A stretch of DNA of 64,000 nucleotides, taken from NCBI RefSeq assembly GCF_019207025.1, contig NZ_JAEEGC010000039.1:1-64000 (forward strand), given 5' to 3'. Of the stretch, positions 46,901-55,442 are shown piece after piece. The position numbers and the translations under genes were made by a program. The DNA comes from Clostridium thailandense. GTDB taxonomy: Bacteria; Bacillota; Clostridia; Clostridiales; Clostridiaceae. The notes beneath the pieces were generated by a model, which did not search any database, was not told where the DNA came from, and saw nothing but the letters and a program-made list of their open reading frames with translations. How positions within the stretch are numbered: position 1 is the stretch's first letter; every line of letters begins with the position of its first letter.

Positions 46901-48199
46901 ATGAGTTATATTAATGATAAAAAGATTCCAAATGAACGATGGAAACATATTATTCCACCATGTATTCTTGTATATATAGTTGCATTTATGGATCGTACCA
47001 ACATAAGTTTTGCAATAGCCGGAGGAATGGACAAAGCTTTAGGTATGACTTCAACTATAGCTGGATTAGCTTCGGGAATATTTTTCGTTGGATATATGAT
47101 ACTTCAAATTCCTGGCGGAAATTATGCTGAGAAGAAAAGTGCGAAAAAATTTATAAGCATATCGCTTATTGCATGGGCGGTGCTTTCAGTAGCAAGTGGA
47201 TTTGTAACTTCAACCTGGCAACTTTTGGTTTTAAGATTCTTACTTGGAGTTGGAGAAGGAGGAGTATGGCCGGCAGTTCTTGTTATCATTTCTCACTGGT
47301 TTCCAAATAAAGAACGTGGAAGAGCAAACGGATTTTTTATGATGAATTTTGCTATAGCATCTATTATTACAGGACCTATATCGGGCTGGATTATATCGTT
47401 TTCAAGTTGGAGATGGGTGTTTATAATTGAGGGATGTTTAGCGCTTATACTTATACTAATATGGTATCCATTAATAAGTGATCGTCCTGAGAATGCAAAG
47501 TGGATATCTGAAGAAGAAAAAGATTGGATTATAAATAGCTTAAAAGAAGAACAATCTAGAATAAAAAGTAGTAATAAGACTTCTAACAATGGCAATAGTA
47601 TTTATTCAAATTTAGAATTGTGGAAACTTACTTCAAGTTATTTCTGTTATCAAGTAGGAATATATGGCTTCTTTTTATGGCTTCCAACATTGATAAAACA
47701 GCTTACAAATTCGGGAATAAGTAAAATAGGTATTTTATCTGCTTTTCCTTATATTGGAACACTTTTTGGAATATGGATTTTCTCAGTTTTATCAGATAAG
47801 ACTATGAATCGTAAGCTCTTTACAGCATTACCTATGCTTGGATTAGCAATATCATTATTTTTATCTGTTCAATTTAAAAGCAACATGTGGGTTTCATATA
47901 CATTTTTGATACTATGTGGATTTTTCTTACAAGGATATAACAGTAGTTTTTGGTCGATGCCTCCTCTTATTTTTAGTTCAGATGAAGCTGGCGGTGCACG
48001 TGGATTTATAAATGCATTAGGAAATTTAGGCGGATTCGTAGGACCATATTTTGTAGGATGGTTAACTGTTGCTGTAAATTCTAATGTAAGTATATACTTT
48101 TTAACAATTGCTATAATAATAGGATGCCTAATTAATGCATCAATTAAATTTGATAAAAAAACAAATTCAAATACATTAAACAGTTCAGAAAGCTTTTAG
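46901..48199 (+). CDS. MFS transporter, anion:cation symporter type
   Basis: A 432-residue, 12-helix major facilitator of the ACS family, whose members carry sugar acids such as galactonate, glucarate and gluconate. Motifs are VYIVAFMDRTNISFA in helix 1 and GVGEGGVWPAVLVIISHWFP. I use ATG 46901 (MSYINDKKIPNERW), which fits relatives; an in-frame ATG at 46856 also has AAGGAG upstream and would add 15 residues. It closes the adh-dehydratase-aldolase operon, and a strong terminator follows at 48268. It most likely imports the sugar acid that the operon degrades. Confidence 0.88.
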   Translation: MSYINDKKIPNERWKHIIPPCILVYIVAFMDRTNISFAIAGGMDKALGMTSTIAGLASGIFFVGYMILQIPGGNYAEKKSAKKFISISLIAWAVLSVASGFVTSTWQLLVLRFLLGVGEGGVWPAVLVIISHWFPNKERGRANGFFMMNFAIASIITGPISGWIISFSSWRWVFIIEGCLALILILIWYPLISDRPENAKWISEEEKDWIINSLKEEQSRIKSSNKTSNNGNSIYSNLELWKLTSSYFCYQVGIYGFFLWLPTLIKQLTNSGISKIGILSAFPYIGTLFGIWIFSVLSDKTMNRKLFTALPMLGLAISLFLSVQFKSNMWVSYTFLILCGFFLQGYNSSFWSMPPLIFSSDEAGGARGFINALGNLGGFVGPYFVGWLTVAVNSNVSIYFLTIAIIIGCLINASIKFDKKTNSNTLNSSESF

Positions 48200-48267
48200 A
48201 ATTGTTGCTAATGTAACTTTAAAGGAATTAATGATGTTATAGAGAAAATTAAATCAGGACAAAAATT

Positions 48268-48322
48268 AAATAAACAAGTGGCGATCGTGAGTAACTATAC
48301 ACATCGCCACTTGTTTATTTAA
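48268..48322. terminator. Strong bidirectional terminator
   Basis: 18 bases at 48268-48285 (ATAAACAAGTGGCGAT inside) pair perfectly with 48303-48320, with T-rich DNA on the + side and A-rich on the other. It separates the MFS gene from the convergent small gene. Confidence 0.85.
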
Positions 48323-48333
48323 CTTAGTACAAA

Positions 48334-48498
48334 TTACTCTCCATCTTCTCCTCCAGGGCCATCACGTCTTGGGCGTGATGATTCTGGAAGAGGTTCAACA
48401 TTTTTATATTTACTAGAGATAGGGAATTTACTCTGATTGGTAGAACTTGAAAAATCATTTTTTTTCTCTGAATCAAAGTCAATGTTTTTATTATCCAT
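48334..48498 (-). CDS. Small Pro/Gly-rich-tailed hypothetical protein (54 aa)
   Basis: A 54-residue frame from ATG 48498 to TAA 48334-48336, with AGGTGGTGA eight bases before the start. It is hydrophilic, Ser/Asn/Lys-rich, and ends in ESSRPRRDGPGGEDGE. No signal peptide or membrane helix is seen. It has its own terminator on one side (48268-48322) and is separated from the drug exporter gene by a terminator (48558-48591), so it is probably its own transcription unit. A longer frame in another phase (62 codons) overlaps it but lacks a ribosome binding site. I do not recognise the family. Confidence 0.6.
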   Translation of the reverse strand: MDNKNIDFDSEKKNDFSSSTNQSKFPISSKYKNVEPLPESSRPRRDGPGGEDGE

Positions 48499-48557
48499 TT
48501 TATAATCACCACCTCTTAAATTATTTTGTACAGATAATAAGTTTTTATGTTATCAAA

Positions 48558-48591
48558 AAAAGTATCTTCTAAAAATAATGAAGATACTTTT
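48558..48591 (-). terminator. Terminator after the drug-type MFS gene
   Basis: On the minus strand GAAGATACTTTTTTT ends a stem of AAAAGTATCTTC with GAAGATACTTTT. Confidence 0.8.
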
Positions 48592-48602
48592 GATTTAATC
48601 AG

Positions 48603-50048
48603 CTATGCTGACACTAATTCTGATTCTGAATCCCACTTTGGCTCTGGACCTCTTAAATAGGATAGAATAGCAGCTAGTACACTAAAACCAAATGAGATAC
48701 CGAAGGCTAGTCTAAGACCACCAATAAACTTTCCTATAGCAATACCTTGGGCACCAACCTGAGTTCCTACAAATAAAGCTTGCATTGCTTCTGGAGTAAC
48801 ACTGGAAGATATTATAGCCATAGAGAGAGCTATGCTTATTACGCTTCCAGAAGTATTTAACATAGTTCTGACCCCTGCGGCAACACCTCTTTTATCTGCT
48901 GGTACAGCTCCCATAATTGCATTAGTATTAGGTGAAAAGAATAATCCCGAACCAAGTCCCATAATTAGCATATATATAATAAGCAGTGTAATTGAAGTAT
49001 TTGAGTTTATAGTCATAAAGCCTATAAGTCCAACAGCTGAAATAAGTAGTCCTATGGAACTTAAGGTTCTTGATCCATATTTATCAGAAAGTATTCCGCT
49101 TATTGGAGAAATAATAACCATAGAAATAGCTAATGGAGTTAAGTATATTCCTGCTAAAATTGGATCCATGTCTTTAATTCCTTGTAGATAGAATACAAGT
49201 AAGAAGGTGACTGCTCCTCTTGCTACACCATTAAAGAAATTACTTGCATTTGCAAAAGCTAGTATTCTCGTATTTAAAAGTCTTAAATCGATCATTGGAT
49301 ACTCTGCTTTTCTTTCAACTTTAACAAATATAAACATAAGAATTATTGCAGCTATTAGCAGGCCAATGACCACAACATTTAACCATCCTAAGAAACTGCC
49401 TAGTGTTAGAGAAACTAATAATGACATTATTCCAATAGTGAAAACAAAAGTGCCAAGACAATCAAATTTTTGTTTTTCAGGTAACTTAGTTAATTCTTTC
49501 AGTTGAATTGCAGCCCATAGAGTTCCTAAAATTCCAATTGGAATATTTACATAGAAAATGCTCCTCCAACCAAAGTTAACTAAGAAACCACCTAAAATAG
49601 GTCCGATGACATTAGCTACACTAATAACCATACTATTGATACCAAGAGCTTTTCCTAATTCGTTTTTTGGAAACGCATCAGTAACTATTGCAGTACTATT
49701 TGCTACCATTAATGAACCGCCAATACCTTGAACTAATCTGTAAATTAATAATTGCATACCTGTATGTGATAGAGAGCATAAAAAAGATGCTATAGTAAAA
49801 ATAGCAAATCCACTAACATACAATTTCTTTCTCCCTATTATATCTGCAGCTCTTCCTATTGATGGTACAAGTATAGTGAGTATTAATAAATATCCCATAA
49901 GGATCCATGTAACTATTCCCATGCCTGCATTTAAATCTTTCATCATAATTGGTAGAGCTATAACTAAAGTACTACCGCTCATAACGGATAGCAAGGCACC
50001 TAAGGTAGTGCAACTTAATGCAATCCATTTGTATCTACTATTGTTCAT
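48603..50048 (-). CDS. Drug-type MFS exporter (EmrB/QacA-like)
   Basis: A 481-residue major facilitator with about 14 hydrophobic helices, of the DHA2 (EmrB/QacA) group. Motifs are VTWILMGYLLILTILVP near the N-terminus, GRKKLYVSGF after helix 2, and GGSLMVANSTAIV. The start is ATG 50048 with AGGAGG upstream. It lies two bases after the MerR gene, so regulator and pump are one unit, likely induced by a drug or toxic metabolite that binds the regulator. Substrate unknown. Confidence 0.88.
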   Translation of the reverse strand: MNNSRYKWIALSCTTLGALLSVMSGSTLVIALPIMMKDLNAGMGIVTWILMGYLLILTILVPSIGRAADIIGRKKLYVSGFAIFTIASFLCSLSHTGMQLLIYRLVQGIGGSLMVANSTAIVTDAFPKNELGKALGINSMVISVANVIGPILGGFLVNFGWRSIFYVNIPIGILGTLWAAIQLKELTKLPEKQKFDCLGTFVFTIGIMSLLVSLTLGSFLGWLNVVVIGLLIAAIILMFIFVKVERKAEYPMIDLRLLNTRILAFANASNFFNGVARGAVTFLLVFYLQGIKDMDPILAGIYLTPLAISMVIISPISGILSDKYGSRTLSSIGLLISAVGLIGFMTINSNTSITLLIIYMLIMGLGSGLFFSPNTNAIMGAVPADKRGVAAGVRTMLNTSGSVISIALSMAIISSSVTPEAMQALFVGTQVGAQGIAIGKFIGGLRLAFGISFGFSVLAAILSYLRGPEPKWDSESELVSA

Positions 50049-50050
50049 TC

Positions 50051-50464
50051 TTATTCCTCCTGTATTTGGTTCAGTATTGAATTTAATTTTACTAAGTGAT
50101 CATTACATTTTTCTTCAACTCTTTTTAATATTTGTTCTCTTTCTTTTACAAGGTTGACCAACTCAATGATTTTTGACATTGAATCTTTTATATCGTCAAT
50201 ATCTGTCTGTTTACCTTCAAAAATATCATTTAAAGCTTTTTTTAATTTTATTATTCGTTTAACTTCAGCTAAATTTAATCCCAGTTTAATTCGCAAATCC
50301 TTAATTTCTTTTATAGTATTAATTTCTTTTTCAGTGTATAGCCTATAACCTGAATCAGTTCTGATGGTAGTATATAATTCCATGTCCTCATAATATCTAA
50401 TAGTCCTTTTAGTAAGTTCAGTGATTTTTGCTACTTCATCAATTTGATAATACTTCACGTCCAT
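50051..50464 (-). CDS. MerR-family transcriptional regulator
   Basis: The 137-residue product has an N-terminal MerR helix-turn-helix (YYQIDEVAKITELTKRTIRY with RYYEDMELY following) and a coiled coil (about 80-125) without the effector domain of TipA or BmrR. It has one Cys (near residue 125) and no metal-site pattern. The start is ATG 50464, seven bases after GGAGG; an ATG six bases earlier sits too close. It probably controls its own operon with the MFS exporter through the dyad at 50499-50520. Confidence 0.88.
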   Translation of the reverse strand: MDVKYYQIDEVAKITELTKRTIRYYEDMELYTTIRTDSGYRLYTEKEINTIKEIKDLRIKLGLNLAEVKRIIKLKKALNDIFEGKQTDIDDIKDSMSKIIELVNLVKEREQILKRVEEKCNDHLVKLNSILNQIQEE

Positions 50465-50488
50465 TATCATGCCTCCTAAATTACATTC

Positions 50489-50520
50489 TATATATTAATT
50501 AACATTAACGTTAATGTCAA
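50489..50520 (-). promoter_or_regulatory. MerR-type promoter and operator
   Basis: Read on the minus strand, TTGACA (50520-50515) and TATATA (50494-50489) are about 20 bases apart, the long spacing that MerR regulators correct. The spacer region carries a dyad at 50499-50520, TTAACATTAACGTTAATG with its complement, with one mismatch in 22. The remaining gap to 50823 shows no gene. Confidence 0.65.
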
Positions 50521-50822
50521 TGTTAACTAATCATAGTAAAAACGATTTCTTTATTATCTATTTAGTTCAAATCCTAAATTTTATTGAGTATTAATTGTAT
50601 TCAAGTTAATTTGCTGCTAAGTGATACAGATTATACGTTTCTTTATGTGGTCAAAAGCATAAGATTGTGCTAATATATTTAGATAATAATCGTTACTAAT
50701 GTTATTTTTCTTTTAAGTTTTAGTAGATAAAGAGATGCTATATTTTAGTGCAGAAGATTTTTATTTTTATAAGAATCTTTGGCCAACCAGTAAAGAATTA
50801 ATTATTTCACTTGGAGGTATAT

Positions 50823-51893
50823 ATGAGAGTTATTAGTGTCTCAAACCTAAAGGGAGATGAAATCCTTGGAAAGCAGATTTACGACGAATTAGGTAGAGTT
50901 TTACTTAATGTTGGAGTAAAATTAAAACCATATTATATTGATAAAATTAAAGAATTGGGAATTAGTTCAGTATATGTTGATGATGATATATCAAAAAATG
51001 TAATTATTGAAGAAAGTATTTCTGACAAGACAAGACAGATGAGCAAACATGCTGTTAAGGAAATGATAGAGAGTCATTGTCGTGAAGGAAAAACTGATAA
51101 TAGTAGTGTTATGAAGTCGGTGAACTCAGTGATTGAGGATGTATTATCAAACAAAAATGTTTTGATAAATGTTGCAGAAATAAGTGCAAGTGATAATAAT
51201 ATATATTCCCACTCGGTAAATGTCTGCGTATTGTCTACAATAATAGGAACCCATATGGGATATAGTATGTTAAAGCTTAAAGACATAGCAGCAGGCGCAT
51301 TACTACATGATATAGGTAAAATAAAAATTACGAATGATAAGAAGCTTTTAGAAAAGTTTAAAAATAAGGAAGAGTTAGATGAATACGCTAGGCTGATGCA
51401 TCCAAAGGTTGGCTATGACTTTTTAGGAGACCAGTATATTTGGAATGCGTCTGTTAAGGTAGTTGCGTTAATGCATCATGAAAGAAGTGATGGCAGTGGA
51501 TATCCTTTAAAATTACAAGGTGATGAAATAAACAAAATTGCAAAGATAGTGTCTATATGTGATGTGTTTGATAACTTGATATCAGGTAGAAATAGGTCAA
51601 AAAGTAAACCTGTACATGAAGTTATTGAATATCTTATAGGTATGAGTAACATTTATTTTGATGCGGAAATAGTTAAAAAGTTCACTATGAACATAGCTGC
51701 TTTTCCAACAGGGAGCGGAGTTATTCTAAGTTCAAATGAAAAGTGTTTAGTAGTAAAGCAAAACAATTCAATGCCAACGAGACCTGTGGTAAAAGTTATA
51801 TATGATAAGGATGGAAAGTTACTTTTAGAGCCTTATGAAATTGATTTGTTAAAAGAACTAACTATTTTTATTACAGAAACCTGTGAACTTTAA
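50823..51893 (+). CDS. HD-GYP domain protein
   Basis: Probable cyclic-di-GMP phosphodiesterase. The 356-residue product has an N-terminal region of about 110 residues, then an HD-GYP domain with HSVNVC, LLHDIGKIKI and the HHERSDGSGYP loop (GYP present, with S in place of the usual G before it). The C-terminal 60 residues form a separate small domain. The start is ATG 50823, with GGAGGT at 50813-50818 only four bases away. It is followed by a hybrid kinase 17 bases after its stop, so the two are one unit. Confidence 0.88.
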   Translation: MRVISVSNLKGDEILGKQIYDELGRVLLNVGVKLKPYYIDKIKELGISSVYVDDDISKNVIIEESISDKTRQMSKHAVKEMIESHCREGKTDNSSVMKSVNSVIEDVLSNKNVLINVAEISASDNNIYSHSVNVCVLSTIIGTHMGYSMLKLKDIAAGALLHDIGKIKITNDKKLLEKFKNKEELDEYARLMHPKVGYDFLGDQYIWNASVKVVALMHHERSDGSGYPLKLQGDEINKIAKIVSICDVFDNLISGRNRSKSKPVHEVIEYLIGMSNIYFDAEIVKKFTMNIAAFPTGSGVILSSNEKCLVVKQNNSMPTRPVVKVIYDKDGKLLLEPYEIDLLKELTIFITETCEL

Positions 51894-51909
51894 AATTAGG
51901 GAGGATTTT

Positions 51910-54759
51910 ATGGGGAGTGAAGACAATTGCACAAATATTAAGTATTCCAATGATTGTCTGAAATTAATTAACAATACTTTCCAGAAGCTTTTAGATTTAG
52001 ATAGTATTAATTATCAGATTGAGCTAGAAAAATCATTGGAAGAAATCGGCTCATTTTTTGATCTGGATAGAATTTATATCTATTATTTTTCTAAAGACCC
52101 TACTTTTATGCAAATAGAATCTCAATGGAATAAGATAGGTATAAGTCCTAAAAGAGAAACTCAAGAGGAAGAGGTAGTTTATACTCTTCCATGGTTAATT
52201 CGCAAGATTAAGAGTAATAATTTTGTTGCAATAAACAATTTAGAGGAATTTCCTGCTGAAGCAATATTTGAAGTTGAAGCTTTTTTAAAAGAAGGAGTAA
52301 AGGCTTTTCTTATAATTCCATTAAGAAGTGAAAATAAGTTGACTGGATTTGTAGGATATGAAAGTTTGTCAAAATCTGTGGCATGGGAAGAGGATGAAAT
52401 CGAGGTATTAAGAGATATTTCGAAGGCTTTTTCATATACAAGATCAAAGATTTTAAAGGAAAAGTCATATGAGGCGATAATTAATGGACAGGCTATTTTA
52501 CTTAATAATTCAGAATCACAGATATGGGCTTTAAGTAATGTTACTTCTTATGTAACTGCCAATGAAGCTCATGCAAAGTTTTTTGGAAAGAAGAAAAGTG
52601 ATTTAGAATATCAGGACTTATACGATATATTTGATATAGAAACTGCAAATAAGTTTTCTGAAAACAATTGGGAATTATTTCAAAAGAATGAGCCAGGAGA
52701 AAAAGAGCTTGAGATTAAAAACTTTCAAGGTGAAAATAGGTTGCTTAAAATCAAAAGTAAGCCTGAGAGGGATGAGAGTGGTAACATTAAGTATCTTGTA
52801 TGTACTGCCGATGATATTACAGAACAGAGGCTTGCTGAAACTGAACTATATAAGGCAAAAGAGCAAGCAGAAGCAGCAAGTATCGCTAAAGGTCAATTTC
52901 TTGCAAATATGTCTCACGAAATAAGGACACCAATGAACGGGATATTTGGATTTCTTGAGTTATTGGAATCTACCAATCTATCTTTAGAACAAAAAGAGTT
53001 TATACGTGAAGCAAAATCTGCTTCGGAGGTATTATTACATATTATTAATGATATATTGGATTTTTCAAAGATTGAAGCTGGGAAACTAACTATGGAAAAG
53101 ATTGGGTTCAATTTGAGAAATACCATTGAAGATGCTGTTTCACTCCTTGTCCCTAAGGCGGCAGAGAAGGGCCTTGAACTTTATACTATGATCAAAGCAG
53201 GTGTACCTGAAGAAGTCGTCGGAGATCCATCAAGACTGAGACAAATATTAAATAACCTTATAAGCAATGCAGTAAAATTTACTAAGCATGGAGAGATTTC
53301 TATTACAGCTGATTATTTAGGAGAAGAAAATGGACTAGCAGTACTTAATTTTGAAGTAATGGATACTGGGATTGGAATTCATAAGGGGAATATTAACAAG
53401 ATTTTTCAATCTTTCATTCAAGCAGATGCTTCTACAACTAGAAAGTATGGAGGAACAGGACTTGGCCTAGCCATATCTAGTGAATTAGTCAAAATGATGG
53501 GCGGAGAAATTCGTGTTAAAAGTACATTGGGGAAAGGGTCTACATTTGAATTTGATGTAAAACTAAAAGTTGTAAAAGGAGCCTCACAGGAGAAATTTGC
53601 CTTTGAAAAGCTTGATGGTGTAAATATTTTAGTAGTCGATGATAATACAAATAATAGAAAAATTGTTAGTTCATATCTTCAAGGAACTGGATTTAAGATA
53701 TTTGAGGCAAAGGATGCTGCCAGTGCCATTACCACAATTCTTTCAAATGCAAATACTAAAAACAAAATAAGTATTGCTATTATAGATTATAAAATGCCAG
53801 ATATGAATGCTTATGAACTTGCAACTACATTAAAAACAATGCCGTTCACAAAAGATATTAAATTAATACTCTTGGCCTCTCTAACTCAAAAAGGAGATGC
53901 TAGGATTGCAAAAGAGCATGGATTTTCATCGTATTTGGGCAAGCCAGTAAGAAGAGATGATTTACTTGGGTGTATTGCTATAGTATTGGGGCTTAAAAAA
54001 GAAGACAAAGAAGAAAAGCAAGTTATAACGAAACACATAGTTAAGGAAATTAAAAATACATTGAAACCAAGGATTTTGTTGGTTGAAGACAATGTAATGA
54101 ATAGTAAGATCGTTATAAGTATGCTTAAAACCCATAATATGACTTGTGATGTGGCAGTGGATGGCTGTGAAGCATTAAAAGCAGTGTCAGAAAAAGATTA
54201 TGATATTGTTTTTATGGATTGCCAGATGCCTATTATGGATGGATACGAATGTACATCTAAAATAAGGCTCTTAGAAGGAGATAAAAAGCATACTATAATT
54301 ATTGCAATGACTGCTAATGCCATGGAAGGTGATTTAGAGAAATGTATTGAATCGGGAATGGACGATTATATCAGTAAGCCTATTAATTTTGACATTATGT
54401 TTAGTATGATAGAAGCGAATACCAAAGATAGAGGGCTTGTAGATGGTTATAATAACATGATAGATAATAACATTCATTACTTAATTGAAGGCACAGGACT
54501 TGAAAAAGATGATGCTAAAGAACTACTTGAAGAATATATAAAATATCTACCTGACTTATTAAGAGGTATTAAAGAGTCTATTGACAACAATGACTTTGAT
54601 AAATTAGTGGATTTGACTCATGAACTGAAAGGTTCTTCTGGAACTCTGAGAGTAGTTTCTATTTATAAATTAGCAGTAAAGCTAGAAGAGGCAGCTTCAA
54701 AAAAAGAAACAGATGAATGTGTTAGACTTTTTGATGAAATAAAAGATCTGTTTCACTAG
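51910..54759 (+). CDS. Hybrid sensor histidine kinase with two receivers and Hpt domain
   Basis: A soluble 949-residue phosphorelay kinase. Domains in order: GAF (about 15-190), PAS (about 205-310), HisKA with NMSHEIRTPMNGIFG (about 335-400), HATPase_c with DTGIGIHKG and GTGLGLAISSEL (about 440-555), receiver 1 (about 575-695, Asp in AIIDYKMPDM), receiver 2 (about 725-840, Asp in VFMDCQMPIMDG) and a histidine phosphotransfer domain (about 860-949, LTHELKGSSG). Both receivers have the acceptor Asp. The start is ATG 51910 with AGGGAGG at 51898-51904. A stand-alone CheY-like gene follows 39 bases on, probably its phosphorelay target. Confidence 0.93.
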   Translation: MGSEDNCTNIKYSNDCLKLINNTFQKLLDLDSINYQIELEKSLEEIGSFFDLDRIYIYYFSKDPTFMQIESQWNKIGISPKRETQEEEVVYTLPWLIRKIKSNNFVAINNLEEFPAEAIFEVEAFLKEGVKAFLIIPLRSENKLTGFVGYESLSKSVAWEEDEIEVLRDISKAFSYTRSKILKEKSYEAIINGQAILLNNSESQIWALSNVTSYVTANEAHAKFFGKKKSDLEYQDLYDIFDIETANKFSENNWELFQKNEPGEKELEIKNFQGENRLLKIKSKPERDESGNIKYLVCTADDITEQRLAETELYKAKEQAEAASIAKGQFLANMSHEIRTPMNGIFGFLELLESTNLSLEQKEFIREAKSASEVLLHIINDILDFSKIEAGKLTMEKIGFNLRNTIEDAVSLLVPKAAEKGLELYTMIKAGVPEEVVGDPSRLRQILNNLISNAVKFTKHGEISITADYLGEENGLAVLNFEVMDTGIGIHKGNINKIFQSFIQADASTTRKYGGTGLGLAISSELVKMMGGEIRVKSTLGKGSTFEFDVKLKVVKGASQEKFAFEKLDGVNILVVDDNTNNRKIVSSYLQGTGFKIFEAKDAASAITTILSNANTKNKISIAIIDYKMPDMNAYELATTLKTMPFTKDIKLILLASLTQKGDARIAKEHGFSSYLGKPVRRDDLLGCIAIVLGLKKEDKEEKQVITKHIVKEIKNTLKPRILLVEDNVMNSKIVISMLKTHNMTCDVAVDGCEALKAVSEKDYDIVFMDCQMPIMDGYECTSKIRLLEGDKKHTIIIAMTANAMEGDLEKCIESGMDDYISKPINFDIMFSMIEANTKDRGLVDGYNNMIDNNIHYLIEGTGLEKDDAKELLEEYIKYLPDLLRGIKESIDNNDFDKLVDLTHELKGSSGTLRVVSIYKLAVKLEEAASKKETDECVRLFDEIKDLFH

Positions 54760-54798
54760 AATATATTAAAAAATCAGGTGTATAAGGGAGTTTTTAAT

Positions 54799-55161
54799 AT
54801 GAAAAAGGTATTAATAGTTGATAATTCATCATATATGAGAATGTTTGTAAAAAAGATTATTGAAAAAAAAGGCATTTATAACATATTTGAAGCTTCAGAC
54901 AAAGAAGACGCAATAGAGACCTTCAAATTTGCAAAACCAGATATTGTAATTTTAGATTTGAATATGTCTGAGCTTAAGATGGATGGTATTCATGTATTGA
55001 CGGATATAATGAAAATTGATCCTGAAGCAGTTGTAATCGTTATGTCAGCAGTAGGACACCAACAAGTGAAAGATGAGTGCATAGCCCTGGGTGCTAGAAG
55101 TTACATTAGAAAACCTATCAATACAGAAACCTTATTAAAGACATTAGCTTTATATTCGTAA
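54799..55161 (+). CDS. CheY-like single-domain response regulator
   Basis: A 120-residue receiver with no output domain. It has the acidic pair region VLIVDNSSYMR (one Asp, the second replaced by Asn), acceptor Asp in IVILDLNMSELKMDG, Ser/Thr in VMSAVG and Lys in YIRKPI. The start is ATG 54799 with AAGGGAG upstream. It follows the hybrid kinase closely and is the likely final receiver of that relay. A terminator follows at 55258. Confidence 0.88.
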   Translation: MKKVLIVDNSSYMRMFVKKIIEKKGIYNIFEASDKEDAIETFKFAKPDIVILDLNMSELKMDGIHVLTDIMKIDPEAVVIVMSAVGHQQVKDECIALGARSYIRKPINTETLLKTLALYS

Positions 55162-55257
55162 CAAAGTCTATGGAGATTGGATATTTGATGTCTTACTATA
55201 TCAAAGAAGAAAAGAAATTATACCCATATGTTAGATTAATAAAAGAATGGTATAAAC

Positions 55258-55312
55258 AACCAGTATTTTTATGTTATCAATTTAGATGACATAAAAATAC
55301 TGGTTTTTATTT
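55258..55312 (+). terminator. Strong terminator after the CheY-like gene
   Basis: AACCAGTATTTTTATGT (55258-55274) pairs perfectly with 55289-55305; TTTATTTT follows. Confidence 0.85.
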
Positions 55313-55333
55313 TAAGTAATGTTGTATTAAATA

Positions 55334-55354
55334 AAAGTTCAGATAAAGTTCAGC
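55334..55354 (+). promoter_or_regulatory. Direct-repeat operator of OmpR type
   Basis: AAAGTTCAG occurs twice, at 55334-55342 and 55345-55353, with an 11-base period. OmpR/PhoB-type regulators bind such tandem half-sites. A possible -10 TATACT lies at 55386-55391. It stands about 90 bases before the lipoprotein gene, whose neighbour is an OmpR-type regulator. Confidence 0.55.
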
Positions 55355-55442
55355 TTGAGCACAATTAAAAGACACAAAGGGATCGTATACTTAAAACATA
55401 GTAAATGAATGTAAAACCTTGATGAAAGAGAGTGTGTTTAAA

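Noticed and set aside
48324-48512. 62-codon minus-strand frame
   Set aside because: It overlaps the 54-residue gene in another phase, has no ribosome binding site at its start, and its translation looks like random AT-rich sequence.
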